Origin: an uncultured Bacilli bacterium
GTDB lineage: Bacteria; Bacillota_I; Bacilli_A; RF39; UBA660
Direction: 5' to 3'
Assembly (NCBI GenBank): GCA_934130405.1
Contig: CAKOXX010000012.1
Location: 1 to 40,409 of the forward strand
Length of the DNA stretch: 40,409 bases
Every line of letters begins with the position of its first letter. Within the stretch, counting starts at the first letter, position 1. The notes beneath the pieces are model-generated. The model was not told where the DNA came from. It was given only the letters and a program-made list of their open reading frames with translations, and did no database searches. Of this stretch, positions 14,516 through 23,088 are shown piece by piece. Position numbers and translations under genes: made by a program.

Positions 14516-15267
14516 TACTTTTCCTTCTTTTTCTGTATGTGATAGGTTATTTTTGCAATCATTTTATCACTAGCAAAGTGAGAGATAAATTTTGTTAGTT
14601 TCATCATTGTTCCTGGAATAATAACCGTTTTTCCTTGTAGACATTTTTTTATAGTATATTCTGCTACATATTTACTTGATAATGGTTTAACTGAAAAGGT
14701 AACTCCTGCTCGTTCATTAAAATTAGTAGCAACGGGTCCTGGACATAAAACAGATATTTGAACATTACTTTTCTTTCGTCTTAATTCTTCATTAATGGCA
14801 AGACTTAAACGATAGACATAACTTTTACTAGCATAATAACTAGATAAAAGTGGACCTGGAAAGAAAGCTGCACTACTAGCAACATTTAAGATAATTCTTT
14901 TATCTTTCTTTTCCATTTCTTTTAGATAAAGTTTTGTTAGAATATGTACAGCATTTATGTTGACATTTAACATTTCTAATTCTTTATCTAAATCCGTTTC
15001 ATCAAAAGAGCCAAATATTCCATATCCTGCATTATTAATTAGTAAGTCAATATCATATTTTTTGGTTGATTCAAAAACTTCTTTAACATTTTCTGAATTA
15101 CTAAGGTCTTTAACTATTATTTCCACATCAGTATTTAATTGTTTTTTAATTTCTTCTAAGGCTTTTTCACTCCTGGCAACCAATATTAAATCGTATCCCA
15201 TATGACTAAGAGTTATAGCCATATCCTTCCCGATTCCACTCGATGCCCCTGTAATCATCGCTTTCAT
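14515..15267 (-). CDS. Short-chain dehydrogenase/reductase (SDR)
   Basis: The 250-residue classical SDR has the cofactor loop TGASSGIG (6-13), NNAG (78-81), catalytic serine in NVASSAAF (about 131), and YxxxK at Y144 and K148. LCPGPVATNF after the active site is also typical. The pattern VARSEKALEEI after the second strand suggests NADP(H). The end of the chain carries a short basic helix (YHIQKKKEK). ATG 15267 follows AGGTGAT. It is the first gene of the operon with the EcfA-like pair and truA. An extended -10 (TGG-TACAAT on the minus strand) lies about 20 bases upstream. Substrate unknown. Confidence 0.9.
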   Translation of the reverse strand: MKAMITGASSGIGKDMAITLSHMGYDLILVARSEKALEEIKKQLNTDVEIIVKDLSNSENVKEVFESTKKYDIDLLINNAGYGIFGSFDETDLDKELEMLNVNINAVHILTKLYLKEMEKKDKRIILNVASSAAFFPGPLLSSYYASKSYVYRLSLAINEELRRKKSNVQISVLCPGPVATNFNERAGVTFSVKPLSSKYVAEYTIKKCLQGKTVIIPGTMMKLTKFISHFASDKMIAKITYHIQKKKEK

Positions 15268-15360
15268 CCTTGGTATCACCTCATATCATCATTGTACCAA
15301 CTTTCATTGGAAAAGTCATCTATTAATAAATTTTTTATTGGCAAGTTAGTTTAATTTTAT

Positions 15361-15458
15361 GCACAAAAATAGAGCTCCACCGTTAGATAGTGCCCTTGCA
15401 AAAACGATTTAACGTTTTTTTATTACACAAATAGTGTATCACAACTCTATATTTGTGC
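15361..15458. repeat. 98-bp element with 14-bp terminal inverted repeats
   Basis: GCACAAAAATAGAG (15361-15374) is matched at 13 of 14 positions by inverted CTCTATATTTGTGC (15445-15458). Inside are a hairpin AAAACG-attta-CGTTTT followed by T (plus strand) and an ACAC-GTGT hairpin. No open frame of note is present and no clear target duplication flanks it. It could be a miniature inverted-repeat element or a structured RNA. It fills the gap between the SDR and peptidase genes. Confidence 0.4.
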
Positions 15459-15517
15459 CAACTACTAATAGTTATAATTTTTAAAGAACTACAATCATGA
15501 TTAATTTTAATATTTTA

Positions 15518-16567
15518 TTACATACTTTTACTAACTTTGCTATCTTTATAACTTGCGCAACTAATAACTTCTTTCTCATAACAAGTTGTTAATTTACTAA
15601 TAGTTTCATCAGTAACTTTTATCTCTCCATCTTTAATAATTGGAATACCAACTCTTTCTAAAGTTTTCAAATCAGTACTACTAGTTATATCACTATGTCC
15701 TAACACATCTATTAAATAAGATAATTTCTGTACTTCTGAAGAGTCTTCTTTAATTTTACTATGAAAATCACTAGCAAGCATTGTTCCAATCACGTATCTC
15801 TCTCTTTGCGGAAAGGAAAGAGTTCCTGTTCTTACAATTGAATTCAAGTATTTTTCTCCTCTTTCAAAAAATAATGCATAAAGTTTAGAATCTTTATTCA
15901 TACAATTCAAATAATCTAGCAAGACATCTTGTGTAAGATTACCGTTACTCTTCTGATATAATTTTAATAATTCTCTTTCAAAAAGAATAGCACCTGCATC
16001 ATCTACTGTTTCATGCAATCTATTATTTTTATATATTGATATTTCATTTTTATCATAATAACTATTATTAGTAAGATAATCTTCTAGTAAAAACTCCATA
16101 GAAATTGTTGATGTTTCTCCTAAAAATTTTTTTATAGTACTATTTTGATTTTTTGGTTGACTAAACTTATGCGTAATTTCGTGAGTAATGGTAAAAACAT
16201 CTTCCAAAGTAGAGAAATAATCAATATCAACAGTACCGTCTTTTCGCACTTCAGATTTATTTTTGCAATCTCCAGGATGAAATTTGATAGAATAATCATT
16301 TTTAGTATCGTAATTTTTTTCTTGTAATATATTTAAAAACATTTCTGAATACTCTTTTTTGATACTCTTAAAAAAATCAGTCGTCATTTCTATTGATTCT
16401 TCTATTGGTACCTCAACGTTATAACTCTGTCTTTCTAAATCAGGTGTATTTTCAACTATAATTTCTGCTAGTTTTGCAATTTCATCAAAATATTTCAATT
16501 GATATTCTAAATTTCTATCAGTTATTGAATTTTTGATTGCTAAATTTAATTTTTCATAATAATTCAT
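15518..16567 (-). CDS. M3-like zinc metallopeptidase, short form
   Basis: The 349-residue protein has HEITH (H129, E130, H133), and 25 residues later Glu158 in GETSTISMEFLLEDYL. That spacing and sequence match the third zinc ligand of M3 oligopeptidases such as PepF (AExAST-xxE-xLLxxYL). It is much shorter than PepF (about 600), so only the catalytic helical core seems present. No signal peptide is seen with ATG 16567, chosen because TAGGG lies upstream and an in-frame earlier ATG overlaps a TATAAT. The C-terminus is Ser/Lys-rich. It probably cleaves short peptides in the cytoplasm. The M3 assignment is by motif only. Confidence 0.6.
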   Translation of the reverse strand: MNYYEKLNLAIKNSITDRNLEYQLKYFDEIAKLAEIIVENTPDLERQSYNVEVPIEESIEMTTDFFKSIKKEYSEMFLNILQEKNYDTKNDYSIKFHPGDCKNKSEVRKDGTVDIDYFSTLEDVFTITHEITHKFSQPKNQNSTIKKFLGETSTISMEFLLEDYLTNNSYYDKNEISIYKNNRLHETVDDAGAILFERELLKLYQKSNGNLTQDVLLDYLNCMNKDSKLYALFFERGEKYLNSIVRTGTLSFPQRERYVIGTMLASDFHSKIKEDSSEVQKLSYLIDVLGHSDITSSTDLKTLERVGIPIIKDGEIKVTDETISKLTTCYEKEVISCASYKDSKVSKSM

Positions 16568-16595
16568 ACAGTCCCTACCCTTCATAATCATTATA

Positions 16596-16618
16596 ACAAA
16601 AAAGGATATTTCTATCCT
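16596..16618 (-). terminator. Terminator of the GH31 gene
   Basis: On the minus strand AGGATA-gaaa-TATCCT is followed by TTTTTT. The first arm overlaps the TAG stop of the glycosidase. Confidence 0.75.
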
Positions 16619-19043
16619 AAACTTGTTCAATGTATTCTAATAATTTCAAGAATAAATTCATATATTCACGTGACAAAGATGACCTTCTTAACTTTCTAAT
16701 AGCAATTCTTTTATTTTTAATTGGTAAATCAGAAAAGATTATATCTGCTATTTTCTCTTTTAAATAAGTATTAATCTGTAAGTCCATTAAAATACTGTTG
16801 ATATCTTCGTTAATTAGACGAACGGCATCTATTTCAATATCTTTACCACGGCACATCAATGTTAATTGACCGATTGTATTAATATTTTTTAATTCTACTA
16901 CAAAGTCATTATCTTCTATATACATTGACTCTATCTTTATTTCCTTATCATTGTAGAAAGCTTTTACTTCCTCTGCTTGTTTAGTATTTCTAAATCTAAA
17001 ACGATAATTTCTCTTAAGAGGAACAACCCCACTTTTTCCTTCAACTGAACGAACAATAACAGTATAATTATTTTTCATATAGTTATAATCAATATCAGTT
17101 TTTAGATATAAACCTTCTTTATATAGAGAAGTGATACCATCATCTTCATACATAGTATAAATATTTGAAAGTCCTGGAAAGATATGAATTTCAAAATCAA
17201 GAGGAAGTCCAACGTTATTCTTGTCACTTCTATTTGATAAAGGAATTATCGCTCCACTCTTTGCAAATACAGGGTAATCTTCTTCACGATAGAAAGAAAC
17301 ATACTTCTTATCACCAGGGAATTTCTTACCAGTCTTAAAATCATACCAAGTTCCTTCTGGAATATAAAATTCATGAATTGTTCGGTTCATTGTTAAATCT
17401 TTCTTTTTAGTAATTGGACAGATTAATAATTCTTTTCCAAAGAAATACTGATAGCGATACTTATTATCATCAATAACCCAAGGATAGCGGTAATAAAATG
17501 GTTCTACTAAACACTTTCCTTCCTTATAGTAACGATAACTTTCAGTATATAAATAAGGAATTAATCTATGTCTAAATCGTAAATAATCATTAACAATTGT
17601 TTCCGTCTTAACATCCCAACGCCAAGGTTCTCTCTTATAATAAACGCCTCTTGCAGCATGGAATCTTAAGATTGGACTGAAACACCCTAACTCAACATAA
17701 CGAATATAAAGTTCGCTTTCTTCTACACCACCATGGTTTCCACCGACATCATGACTCCAGAATGAAACACCTATATTACTAGCACTTAATGTACTAGAAG
17801 ATATCTCTCTTAAACCTTCCCAAGATATTTCACTACTTCCTGCATATAATATCGGATAACGATGTGGAGCATAAAGACCATTTCTTGCTAAAAACATATT
17901 TCGTTTAGCAGGATTTCTTCCTGAATCTAGATAGTTATAATGATTGTAAGCTAATAATTTATAAACATCATTATCAGGAGTATAGTCATGAAAGAAAAAG
18001 TCTACTCCAATGCTTTCCAAAGGATGTAAAAACATCTTAAAGTATATATCTAATAGTTTTGGATTCAAAGGATCAAATAAGATTATTTTATTACCAGTAA
18101 TGTTCAAATATTGACAAGCTTGTTGATAATATGCTTCGTGGGGATAGATACCTTCTTTAGGATCTACTTCTAGACCAACTCTTACATTATGTTCGTGTAA
18201 GGTATCTATAAATTCTTTAGGGTTGGGAAACAAATTAGCATTAAAAGTAAAACCCGTATGTAGATTTTTAGTTTCACCAACATCACGATAATGCCAATCT
18301 TTATCTAAAAGAAAGATAGCAAGAGGTACTTTCCTTCGTTCAAAGTGACTAACTATATCCATTGCTTTTTCGGTATCATAGGTAGTATTTCTACTCCACC
18401 AATTTCCTAAAGCATAACGCGGTATTAAAGAAGGCATACCTGTTAATTTAAAGTAATCACTAAGAGCTAAAGAAAAATCTTTATTATACATAAAAACATA
18501 AATATCAATACTACCTTTTTCTCTTGCTTCTAAAGTTCCATCTTCTAAAAACAAGAAACTATTAGAATCATCAATAGAAGCAAAACCTTCAAGAGAATAA
18601 AGACCTCTTTTTAAGTATTGTGATAAAGGAACATCTTCACTTATCATATTGCCACCCATATTTCTAGCTTCTGGATGACCATAGTACCAATCTCTATTTT
18701 CATTTTCATTGGTACTACTTAAAAGAGTTATTTTAAGATTTTTCATCGGGTCTACTTTACTTCCTGTAAAAGGCATTTCTTTAACATACATAAGACGAAA
18801 GTATTTAGTAGTTATTTCTAAAAACTTGGGGTCTTGTTTAACTTGATAATTAGGATAATCAAAAGAACGATATAACACAAGCTGACTAGGACTATCTACA
18901 AAATGACCAGTTTCACTATACTCAAGCCTAATTAGACGTTCAGATAACATAGTAAAACGATACTTTTCTCCTTTTATAATACACTTTTCATCACTTTTGG
19001 CTTTTTTGATATTTTGTTCAAATTGTTTTCCAAGCGGATACAT
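16617..19043 (-). CDS. Glycoside hydrolase family 31 (alpha-glucosidase-like)
   Basis: The 808-residue protein is a GH31 enzyme. An N-terminal beta-sandwich (about 20-200) precedes a TIM barrel starting at PRYALGNWWSR (209-219). The likely nucleophile is D353 in GVDFFFHDYTP and the acid/base D432 in SFWSHDVGGNHGG. Proximal beta domains follow, including RYQYFFGKELLICPI and a DUF5110-like part around YEDDGITSLYKEG. There is no signal peptide, so it works inside the cell on imported alpha-linked sugars. The nucleophile motif differs from the usual KxDFGE or WWxDWNE forms, which suggests an uncommon subfamily. The first ATG follows GGAAGGA. It lies 48 bases after vanY and may be cotranscribed. 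Confidence 0.88.
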   Translation of the reverse strand: MYPLGKQFEQNIKKAKSDEKCIIKGEKYRFTMLSERLIRLEYSETGHFVDSPSQLVLYRSFDYPNYQVKQDPKFLEITTKYFRLMYVKEMPFTGSKVDPMKNLKITLLSSTNENENRDWYYGHPEARNMGGNMISEDVPLSQYLKRGLYSLEGFASIDDSNSFLFLEDGTLEAREKGSIDIYVFMYNKDFSLALSDYFKLTGMPSLIPRYALGNWWSRNTTYDTEKAMDIVSHFERRKVPLAIFLLDKDWHYRDVGETKNLHTGFTFNANLFPNPKEFIDTLHEHNVRVGLEVDPKEGIYPHEAYYQQACQYLNITGNKIILFDPLNPKLLDIYFKMFLHPLESIGVDFFFHDYTPDNDVYKLLAYNHYNYLDSGRNPAKRNMFLARNGLYAPHRYPILYAGSSEISWEGLREISSSTLSASNIGVSFWSHDVGGNHGGVEESELYIRYVELGCFSPILRFHAARGVYYKREPWRWDVKTETIVNDYLRFRHRLIPYLYTESYRYYKEGKCLVEPFYYRYPWVIDDNKYRYQYFFGKELLICPITKKKDLTMNRTIHEFYIPEGTWYDFKTGKKFPGDKKYVSFYREEDYPVFAKSGAIIPLSNRSDKNNVGLPLDFEIHIFPGLSNIYTMYEDDGITSLYKEGLYLKTDIDYNYMKNNYTVIVRSVEGKSGVVPLKRNYRFRFRNTKQAEEVKAFYNDKEIKIESMYIEDNDFVVELKNINTIGQLTLMCRGKDIEIDAVRLINEDINSILMDLQINTYLKEKIADIIFSDLPIKNKRIAIRKLRRSSLSREYMNLFLKLLEYIEQV

Positions 19044-19091
19044 CTATATCATCCTTCCTATTCTTCTACTTTATATTAACATATTTTAACT

Positions 19092-20216
19092 TCATTGTAA
19101 AAACATTACATAATATTCATCATAAGTAATATTATTTTTCTTAATATAACTAGCAATCTTGACACCTACATAACGATAATGCCATGGTTCACATTTATAT
19201 AAGGTTACATCTTCTTTTGATTTAGGGTATCTTAGAATGAAACCATATTTATAAGCATTTTCCATCATCCAGCTATACTCTTCACTTTCTGTAAAGACTG
19301 TGGTATTTTTACTTGCTACATCAATAGCCATTCCTGTCTGATGTTCAGAGTAACCTGCTTTAGCAATATTTTTTTCTACATAACTATCACCATAAGCATT
19401 TTGATAATAGGAAACAGTCTCTTCTTGGTCAGCATAACTACGATAACCAGAATTTACAACAATATCTTTACCATCTTCTTTGGCAGCTTCTCGCATTTTA
19501 TGAAAAGCTTCCACTACTTCTTTATTAGCTTTAATCTTACTACTTCCTTTAACATCATCGGCTTGAAATGTTACTAAGTCATTTGGTACATATTTGCTAC
19601 TTAATTGATGATGTTTATTAACTAAAGCTGTCTTACTAAATTCATTAATTACTTTTACATCCTCATATTCTTTTTTATCAAAATCTAATTCCACATTTAA
19701 CACGGTAATATCTGGACTATCGTTTTCTTTATTTTTATAAGCAACATATCTATCGTATTTAGATAGATGAGAATAATCAACAGAAAAGAATTCTTTAAGA
19801 TACTTTACCTTTCCTCTTTTAGCAAACTCTTTTACTTCAGCATTATTTCCCCTTGTTAATATTAACGAAATCTCATCATCGGCATAGCCTTTTTCTATTA
19901 GTTTATTAATACTAGGAATTATGTCTTTTAGATTTTGATATTCGATATTTTTATAATGTTCAAAATTCTCTTCTTTATAAGCACTACTTTCAAAAGCAGC
20001 ATTTAAAGTTTTATTTTCTCCTATCTCACTTACTTTATTCCATTTAAATTTTCTAACTATTACACTAGAAGCTTTTTTACTATAACCTAATTTTTGTAAA
20101 TTTAGTTTTTTCGTAAAAAGAAAGATGAAAATGGCAATTAAAATTACGAAACCAATCAATATATATTTACCTACGTCTGTTACTTCTTTTTTTAGTTTTA
20201 ACTTTTTAATTTTCAA
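19092..20216 (-). CDS. D-alanyl-D-alanine carboxypeptidase, VanY family (M15B)
   Basis: The 374-residue protein has an N-terminal membrane anchor (residues 17-35) and an extracellular M15B domain in its last 160 residues. The zinc and catalytic motifs are present: SGYRSYADQ, GYSEHQTGMAIDVA (His and Asp ligands) and EPWHYRYVG (catalytic Glu and His ligand). It should trim the terminal D-Ala from peptidoglycan stem peptides. The central 60-200 region resembles the spacer of Firmicutes VanY proteins, with NLQKLGYSKKAS near the anchor. The start is TTG 20216 after AGGTGG. A TTGATG-18-TATAAT promoter (20270-20241, minus strand) precedes it. Confidence 0.92.
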   Translation of the reverse strand: MKIKKLKLKKEVTDVGKYILIGFVILIAIFIFLFTKKLNLQKLGYSKKASSVIVRKFKWNKVSEIGENKTLNAAFESSAYKEENFEHYKNIEYQNLKDIIPSINKLIEKGYADDEISLILTRGNNAEVKEFAKRGKVKYLKEFFSVDYSHLSKYDRYVAYKNKENDSPDITVLNVELDFDKKEYEDVKVINEFSKTALVNKHHQLSSKYVPNDLVTFQADDVKGSSKIKANKEVVEAFHKMREAAKEDGKDIVVNSGYRSYADQEETVSYYQNAYGDSYVEKNIAKAGYSEHQTGMAIDVASKNTTVFTESEEYSWMMENAYKYGFILRYPKSKEDVTLYKCEPWHYRYVGVKIASYIKKNNITYDEYYVMFLQ

Positions 20217-20240
20217 TTACTACCACCTACTCTTGTATTA

Positions 20241-20270
20241 ATTATATCAAAAAGCAAAAAAAATCATCAA
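20241..20270 (-). promoter_or_regulatory. Promoter of vanY-like gene
   Basis: TTGATG (20270-20265) and TATAAT (20246-20241) on the minus strand are 18 bases apart, with TGA before the -10. The -35 lies within the stem of the upstream terminator. Confidence 0.6.
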
Positions 20271-20287
20271 TATTATTTGACGATTTT
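20252..20287 (-). terminator. Terminator of the small membrane protein cluster
   Basis: On the minus strand AAAATCGTCAA pairs with TTGATGATTTT (one G-U) around ATAATA, followed by TTTTGCTTTTT. It follows the gene remnant at 20293. Confidence 0.7.
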
Positions 20288-20292
20288 CTTGA

Positions 20293-20394
20293 TTAATGTT
20301 TTTGATTTTGTATCTTTCTAAGATTATCTCTTATCTTTGTTAATTTCTCTAAACTGTATGAATCTAAAGTATTGATCTTTTCTTTTTTATTACT
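20293..20394 (-). pseudogene. C-terminal remnant of a fourth paralogue of the small membrane protein family
   Basis: An open stretch of about 33 codons reads KINTLDSYSLEKLTKIRDNL and ends QNQKH before a TAA. It aligns with NINTLDKYSLKDLKQIRKNI of the gene at 20451-21017 and with NINTLDLYSLKELKKIRANI of the gene at 21590-22183. No start codon is present and a TAA lies in frame just upstream. It is thus what is left of a further copy whose 5' part was deleted. The 56 bases between it and the neighbouring gene hold nothing recognisable. A terminator follows. Confidence 0.7.
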
Positions 20395-20450
20395 TTAGAT
20401 ACAGCTCCTTTTTTGTGTTTTATTCTAGCACTAATTATAATCTATTACAA

Positions 20451-21017
20451 TTATCTTTTTTTACACAAAACTTTCTCTTCTCTTTGCTCAATATTTTTTC
20501 TTATCTGTTTTAAGTCTTTTAAAGAATACTTATCTAATGTATTAATGTTAAGTTCTAAATCTTCCCTTGTAACTCCTCTTAATATATCAGGATAATCTTC
20601 TTTATTAGCGATTTTTTCCATATTATTTAAATAGATATTATATTTTTCATGTTCATTAACTTTCTTACCATTTCTAACTGCTAAAAAATCTAAATATGCC
20701 AATGTCATAACATTAAATATATCAGGGAGCATTTGAAAATCTAATATTTGCAATCTTCTTAAAAGTAATATACATGCTACTCCTTGAGCACCTACTAAAG
20801 CATTAAGTAATTTATTTTCTAGTTTTTCTCTAGTTATATTTATGGCTTTATCTCGTTCCTTAGCTTGAGTTAACATATAATCAATAACTTCTTTTTCAAG
20901 CGATTCGCCATAAGAAAACGGTTCTTCTCTTCCATCGGTAAATTTAATAATTATTTCATCATTTTTCACTTCATATTCTTTAATAATTGCAAAATAATCA
21001 TTATCATATCTATTCAT
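20451..21017 (-). CDS. Unknown small membrane protein, family member A
   Basis: The 188-residue protein has an N-terminal segment with EYEVKNDEIIIKFTDGR, two hydrophobic stretches (about 68-88 and 97-114), and a C-terminal tail with DLELNINTLDKYSLKDLKQI. The same tail and head recur in the gene at 21590-22183 (EYEIISNDEIVITFLDGS and QQAKERDENID against TQAKERDKAIN). I do not recognise the family. Its ATG overlaps the end of the next gene by 8 bases, so the cluster is one operon. The topology suggests both ends are on the cytoplasmic side. No catalytic motif is evident. Confidence 0.7.
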   Translation of the reverse strand: MNRYDNDYFAIIKEYEVKNDEIIIKFTDGREEPFSYGESLEKEVIDYMLTQAKERDKAINITREKLENKLLNALVGAQGVACILLLRRLQILDFQMLPDIFNVMTLAYLDFLAVRNGKKVNEHEKYNIYLNNMEKIANKEDYPDILRGVTREDLELNINTLDKYSLKDLKQIRKNIEQREEKVLCKKR

Positions 21018-21579
21018 TAGTCTTCACCTTTCTCTTGGTTAATACTTTTGGTTTAGTTTTTATAACTAATTCCGTTTGCATTATATTTTGCTCATTTGCA
21101 AGTACTTCATCCATATCATATAAACTTAAATCACTGGTATCAAATATAACTTCAGTCATTGGTAATTCATCATAGATTTGACGTTTTTGAAAAGTCTTTA
21201 TATCAAGCTTACTTTTTAAATAATTTTCATATTTTGAATAAGCAACTTTACCTTCAAAATAGTTATATAACATCGTACTAAAATAAAGAAATGTTAGTAT
21301 TTTTACTACTGAGTCAAGTACTTCAGAATTAGAGAAAATTAAGGTTGTTGATAATAACGTAGCAGATAGAGCAAATCGAGTAAAATCTGTGATTTCACAA
21401 TCATAAGTCTTAGTTACATCCATACTTTCTGATGATATAATGTCTTTCAGCCATCTTAATTCTTGTTCTTCTACATTTAAGTTAATCTTCTCTTCATAAC
21501 AAGAATAACCCGTATCTATTGAACCTACTCCATACTTCTTTAAGTATTCTTCTCTTTCTTTGCTTTTTTTATTACTCAT
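21010..21579 (-). CDS. Unknown small membrane protein, divergent family member B
   Basis: The 189-residue protein sits between the two related genes and has the same plan. It has a polar N-terminus (about 1-62), two hydrophobic segments (about 66-82 and 91-108) and a charged C-terminal part with DTSDLSLYDMDEVL. Sequence similarity to its neighbours is weak, so common origin is inferred from layout. The last 25 residues are Lys/Thr-rich (KTKPKVLTKRKVKTNE). The start has only a weak GTGAG site, and it begins 10 bases after the preceding stop, so translation may depend on coupling. Function unknown. Confidence 0.65.
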   Translation of the reverse strand: MSNKKSKEREEYLKKYGVGSIDTGYSCYEEKINLNVEEQELRWLKDIISSESMDVTKTYDCEITDFTRFALSATLLSTTLIFSNSEVLDSVVKILTFLYFSTMLYNYFEGKVAYSKYENYLKSKLDIKTFQKRQIYDELPMTEVIFDTSDLSLYDMDEVLANEQNIMQTELVIKTKPKVLTKRKVKTNE

Positions 21580-21589
21580 ATAATTAAAC

Positions 21590-22183
21590 TCACTTTCTTT
21601 TGTTAAGTATTTTTATAGTATCTTTTGGTAAAGATGAAAATGTTTCTTCTTTTTTAATGTTAGCTCTTATTTTTTTTAACTCTTTTAAACTATACAAATC
21701 TAACGTATTAATATTAAGTTCCAAGTCATCATTATCTATTCCAGCAAAAACTATTTTTTCATCTAAGATTTCTATTTTATCTTTATTTTTTAAGTAAATA
21801 CTATACTTTTCATATTCTTCAAATCTAATTGAACGGTCTGTTTCTTTAAAAAGAAAATAGAACAAAGTTGTCATTTTAGTCATTAAACCAATTGTTTTTA
21901 CTGTAATGGAATCATATGGCTTAGTAATATCAAGACAAAATAATAAACTTATTAAAGCAAAACTAGTGGCCCTATCGCTTTTCTTACTAACTAAGTCTAT
22001 ATTTTCATCTCTTTCTTTCGCTTGTTGTAGCATTGTTGCTAATATTTTCTTTTCATTTTCTTTAGTATTAGGTGTAGTATATCTACTACCGTCTAAAAAA
22101 GTAATAACTATTTCATCATTACTTATAATTTCATATTCTTTAATCAATGTTCCTAAATCTGCATCTCCATAACCGAACTGCAT
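21590..22183 (-). CDS. Unknown small membrane protein, family member C
   Basis: The 197-residue protein is the first gene of the cluster. ATG 22183 is chosen because AAAAGGAGTGAT lies just before it. A beta-rich head (EYEIISNDEIVITFLDGSRY) leads to the helix QQAKERDENID, two hydrophobic segments (about 72-87 and 96-114) and the family tail DDLELNINTLDLYSLKEL. It ends in a short basic extension (KILNKRK). Close similarity to the gene at 20451-21017 shows local duplication. No known family is recognised. The leader region upstream (22184-22299) has a TTGACA near 22296 without a good -10. Confidence 0.7.
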   Translation of the reverse strand: MQFGYGDADLGTLIKEYEIISNDEIVITFLDGSRYTTPNTKENEKKILATMLQQAKERDENIDLVSKKSDRATSFALISLLFCLDITKPYDSITVKTIGLMTKMTTLFYFLFKETDRSIRFEEYEKYSIYLKNKDKIEILDEKIVFAGIDNDDLELNINTLDLYSLKELKKIRANIKKEETFSSLPKDTIKILNKRK

Positions 22184-22299
22184 CGAATCACTCCTTTTCT
22201 TACACACAAAAAAAGAAACTATCTAGTTCTTTGAATTTTATTTACATTGTATATAGAAACAACTCCACTAAAATAGACTACCATTCTTTAATTTCCTTG

Positions 22300-22962
22300 T
22301 CAATTATAACTTTTATCAACTTTGATTGATTTTTTATCTTCACTATCTTTCTTTGCATAGAATAGTGTTGAGCAAATTCTTGCATTTTCTTCTTTGGCTC
22401 TTTGGTCTAAAAAATTACTTTTAGCATCATCTATTTCTATGGCATATTTATTTTTGTAATTAGGATCATAATTTGGATTAGTTATAACTTTTCCATTCTG
22501 AAAAGCTCCTACTATATATTTTGTAGGTATACCAAACTTACCGTCTTTTAAACCTTCATACAAACCTGGTTCACCTTTTATTAGTTCTTCATCAAAAGCC
22601 AAAATAAGAGTTGTATTTTTTACGTGATAAGGAATTAGTGATGACAATAATGAACTGGTCATGACAGTATTTGATAAGCTAAGATTTTCTTTTCCTATAC
22701 TATCATAATTGTAAAGTCCTGTATCGAAATAAGCACTAAGATTTCTATTAAATGTGTTATGTAAGCCTACTATTTTTCCATCTGTTAGGTACAAATTCTT
22801 AAGAAACTCAAATTGTTGTTCAGTTAATCTTGTATTATCAACATTATCCTTAATCATTCGCAGATAACCTTCTGAATATAAATTTTGATTAGTATCAACT
22901 GTATTATTTTGAGTTTTAGTTAACATATTTCTATATTTAATTAAAGTATCTTTTAAATTCAT
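22300..22962 (-). CDS. Unknown soluble protein
   Basis: The 220-residue protein has no signal or membrane segment. ATG 22962 follows AGGTGAGTGAT. The central part (DGKIVGLHNTFNRNL, LYNYDSIG, LSLSNTVM) has the rhythm of an ADP-ribosyltransferase fold: His-x-Thr, then Gly-Leu and Leu-Ser-x-Thr. The rest gives no confirming catalytic residue, so this is only a hint. Residues 180-215 are rich in charged residues. It lies upstream of the small membrane protein cluster on the same strand, with its own TTGTAA-17-TATCAT promoter. A fold prediction would test the transferase idea. Confidence 0.6.
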   Translation of the reverse strand: MNLKDTLIKYRNMLTKTQNNTVDTNQNLYSEGYLRMIKDNVDNTRLTEQQFEFLKNLYLTDGKIVGLHNTFNRNLSAYFDTGLYNYDSIGKENLSLSNTVMTSSLLSSLIPYHVKNTTLILAFDEELIKGEPGLYEGLKDGKFGIPTKYIVGAFQNGKVITNPNYDPNYKNKYAIEIDDAKSNFLDQRAKEENARICSTLFYAKKDSEDKKSIKVDKSYN

Positions 22963-22984
22963 CTTTATCACTCACCTTACAATA

Positions 22985-23013
22985 ATGATAGCTTAATTTT
23001 CTCCAATTTACAA
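22985..23013 (-). promoter_or_regulatory. Promoter of the unknown soluble protein gene
   Basis: TTGTAA (23013-23008) and TATCAT (22990-22985) on the minus strand have a 17-base spacer, with the ATG at 22962. Confidence 0.55.
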
Positions 23014-23015
23014 TA

Positions 23016-23061
23016 TTGACACTGTCAAAGAATAGACTTTTTTCCTATTTTCTGCTATAAT
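23016..23061 (+). promoter_or_regulatory. Patatin gene promoter with adjacent palindrome
   Basis: TAGACT (23033-23038) and TATAAT (23056-23061) have a 17-base spacer and an extended TGC before the -10. Just upstream is the 13-base palindrome TTGACA-c-TGTCAA (23016-23028), a possible operator shared with the divergent gene. Confidence 0.6.
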
Positions 23062-23088
23062 AAGTGCAAATTTTAAAGGAGTGGTTTT

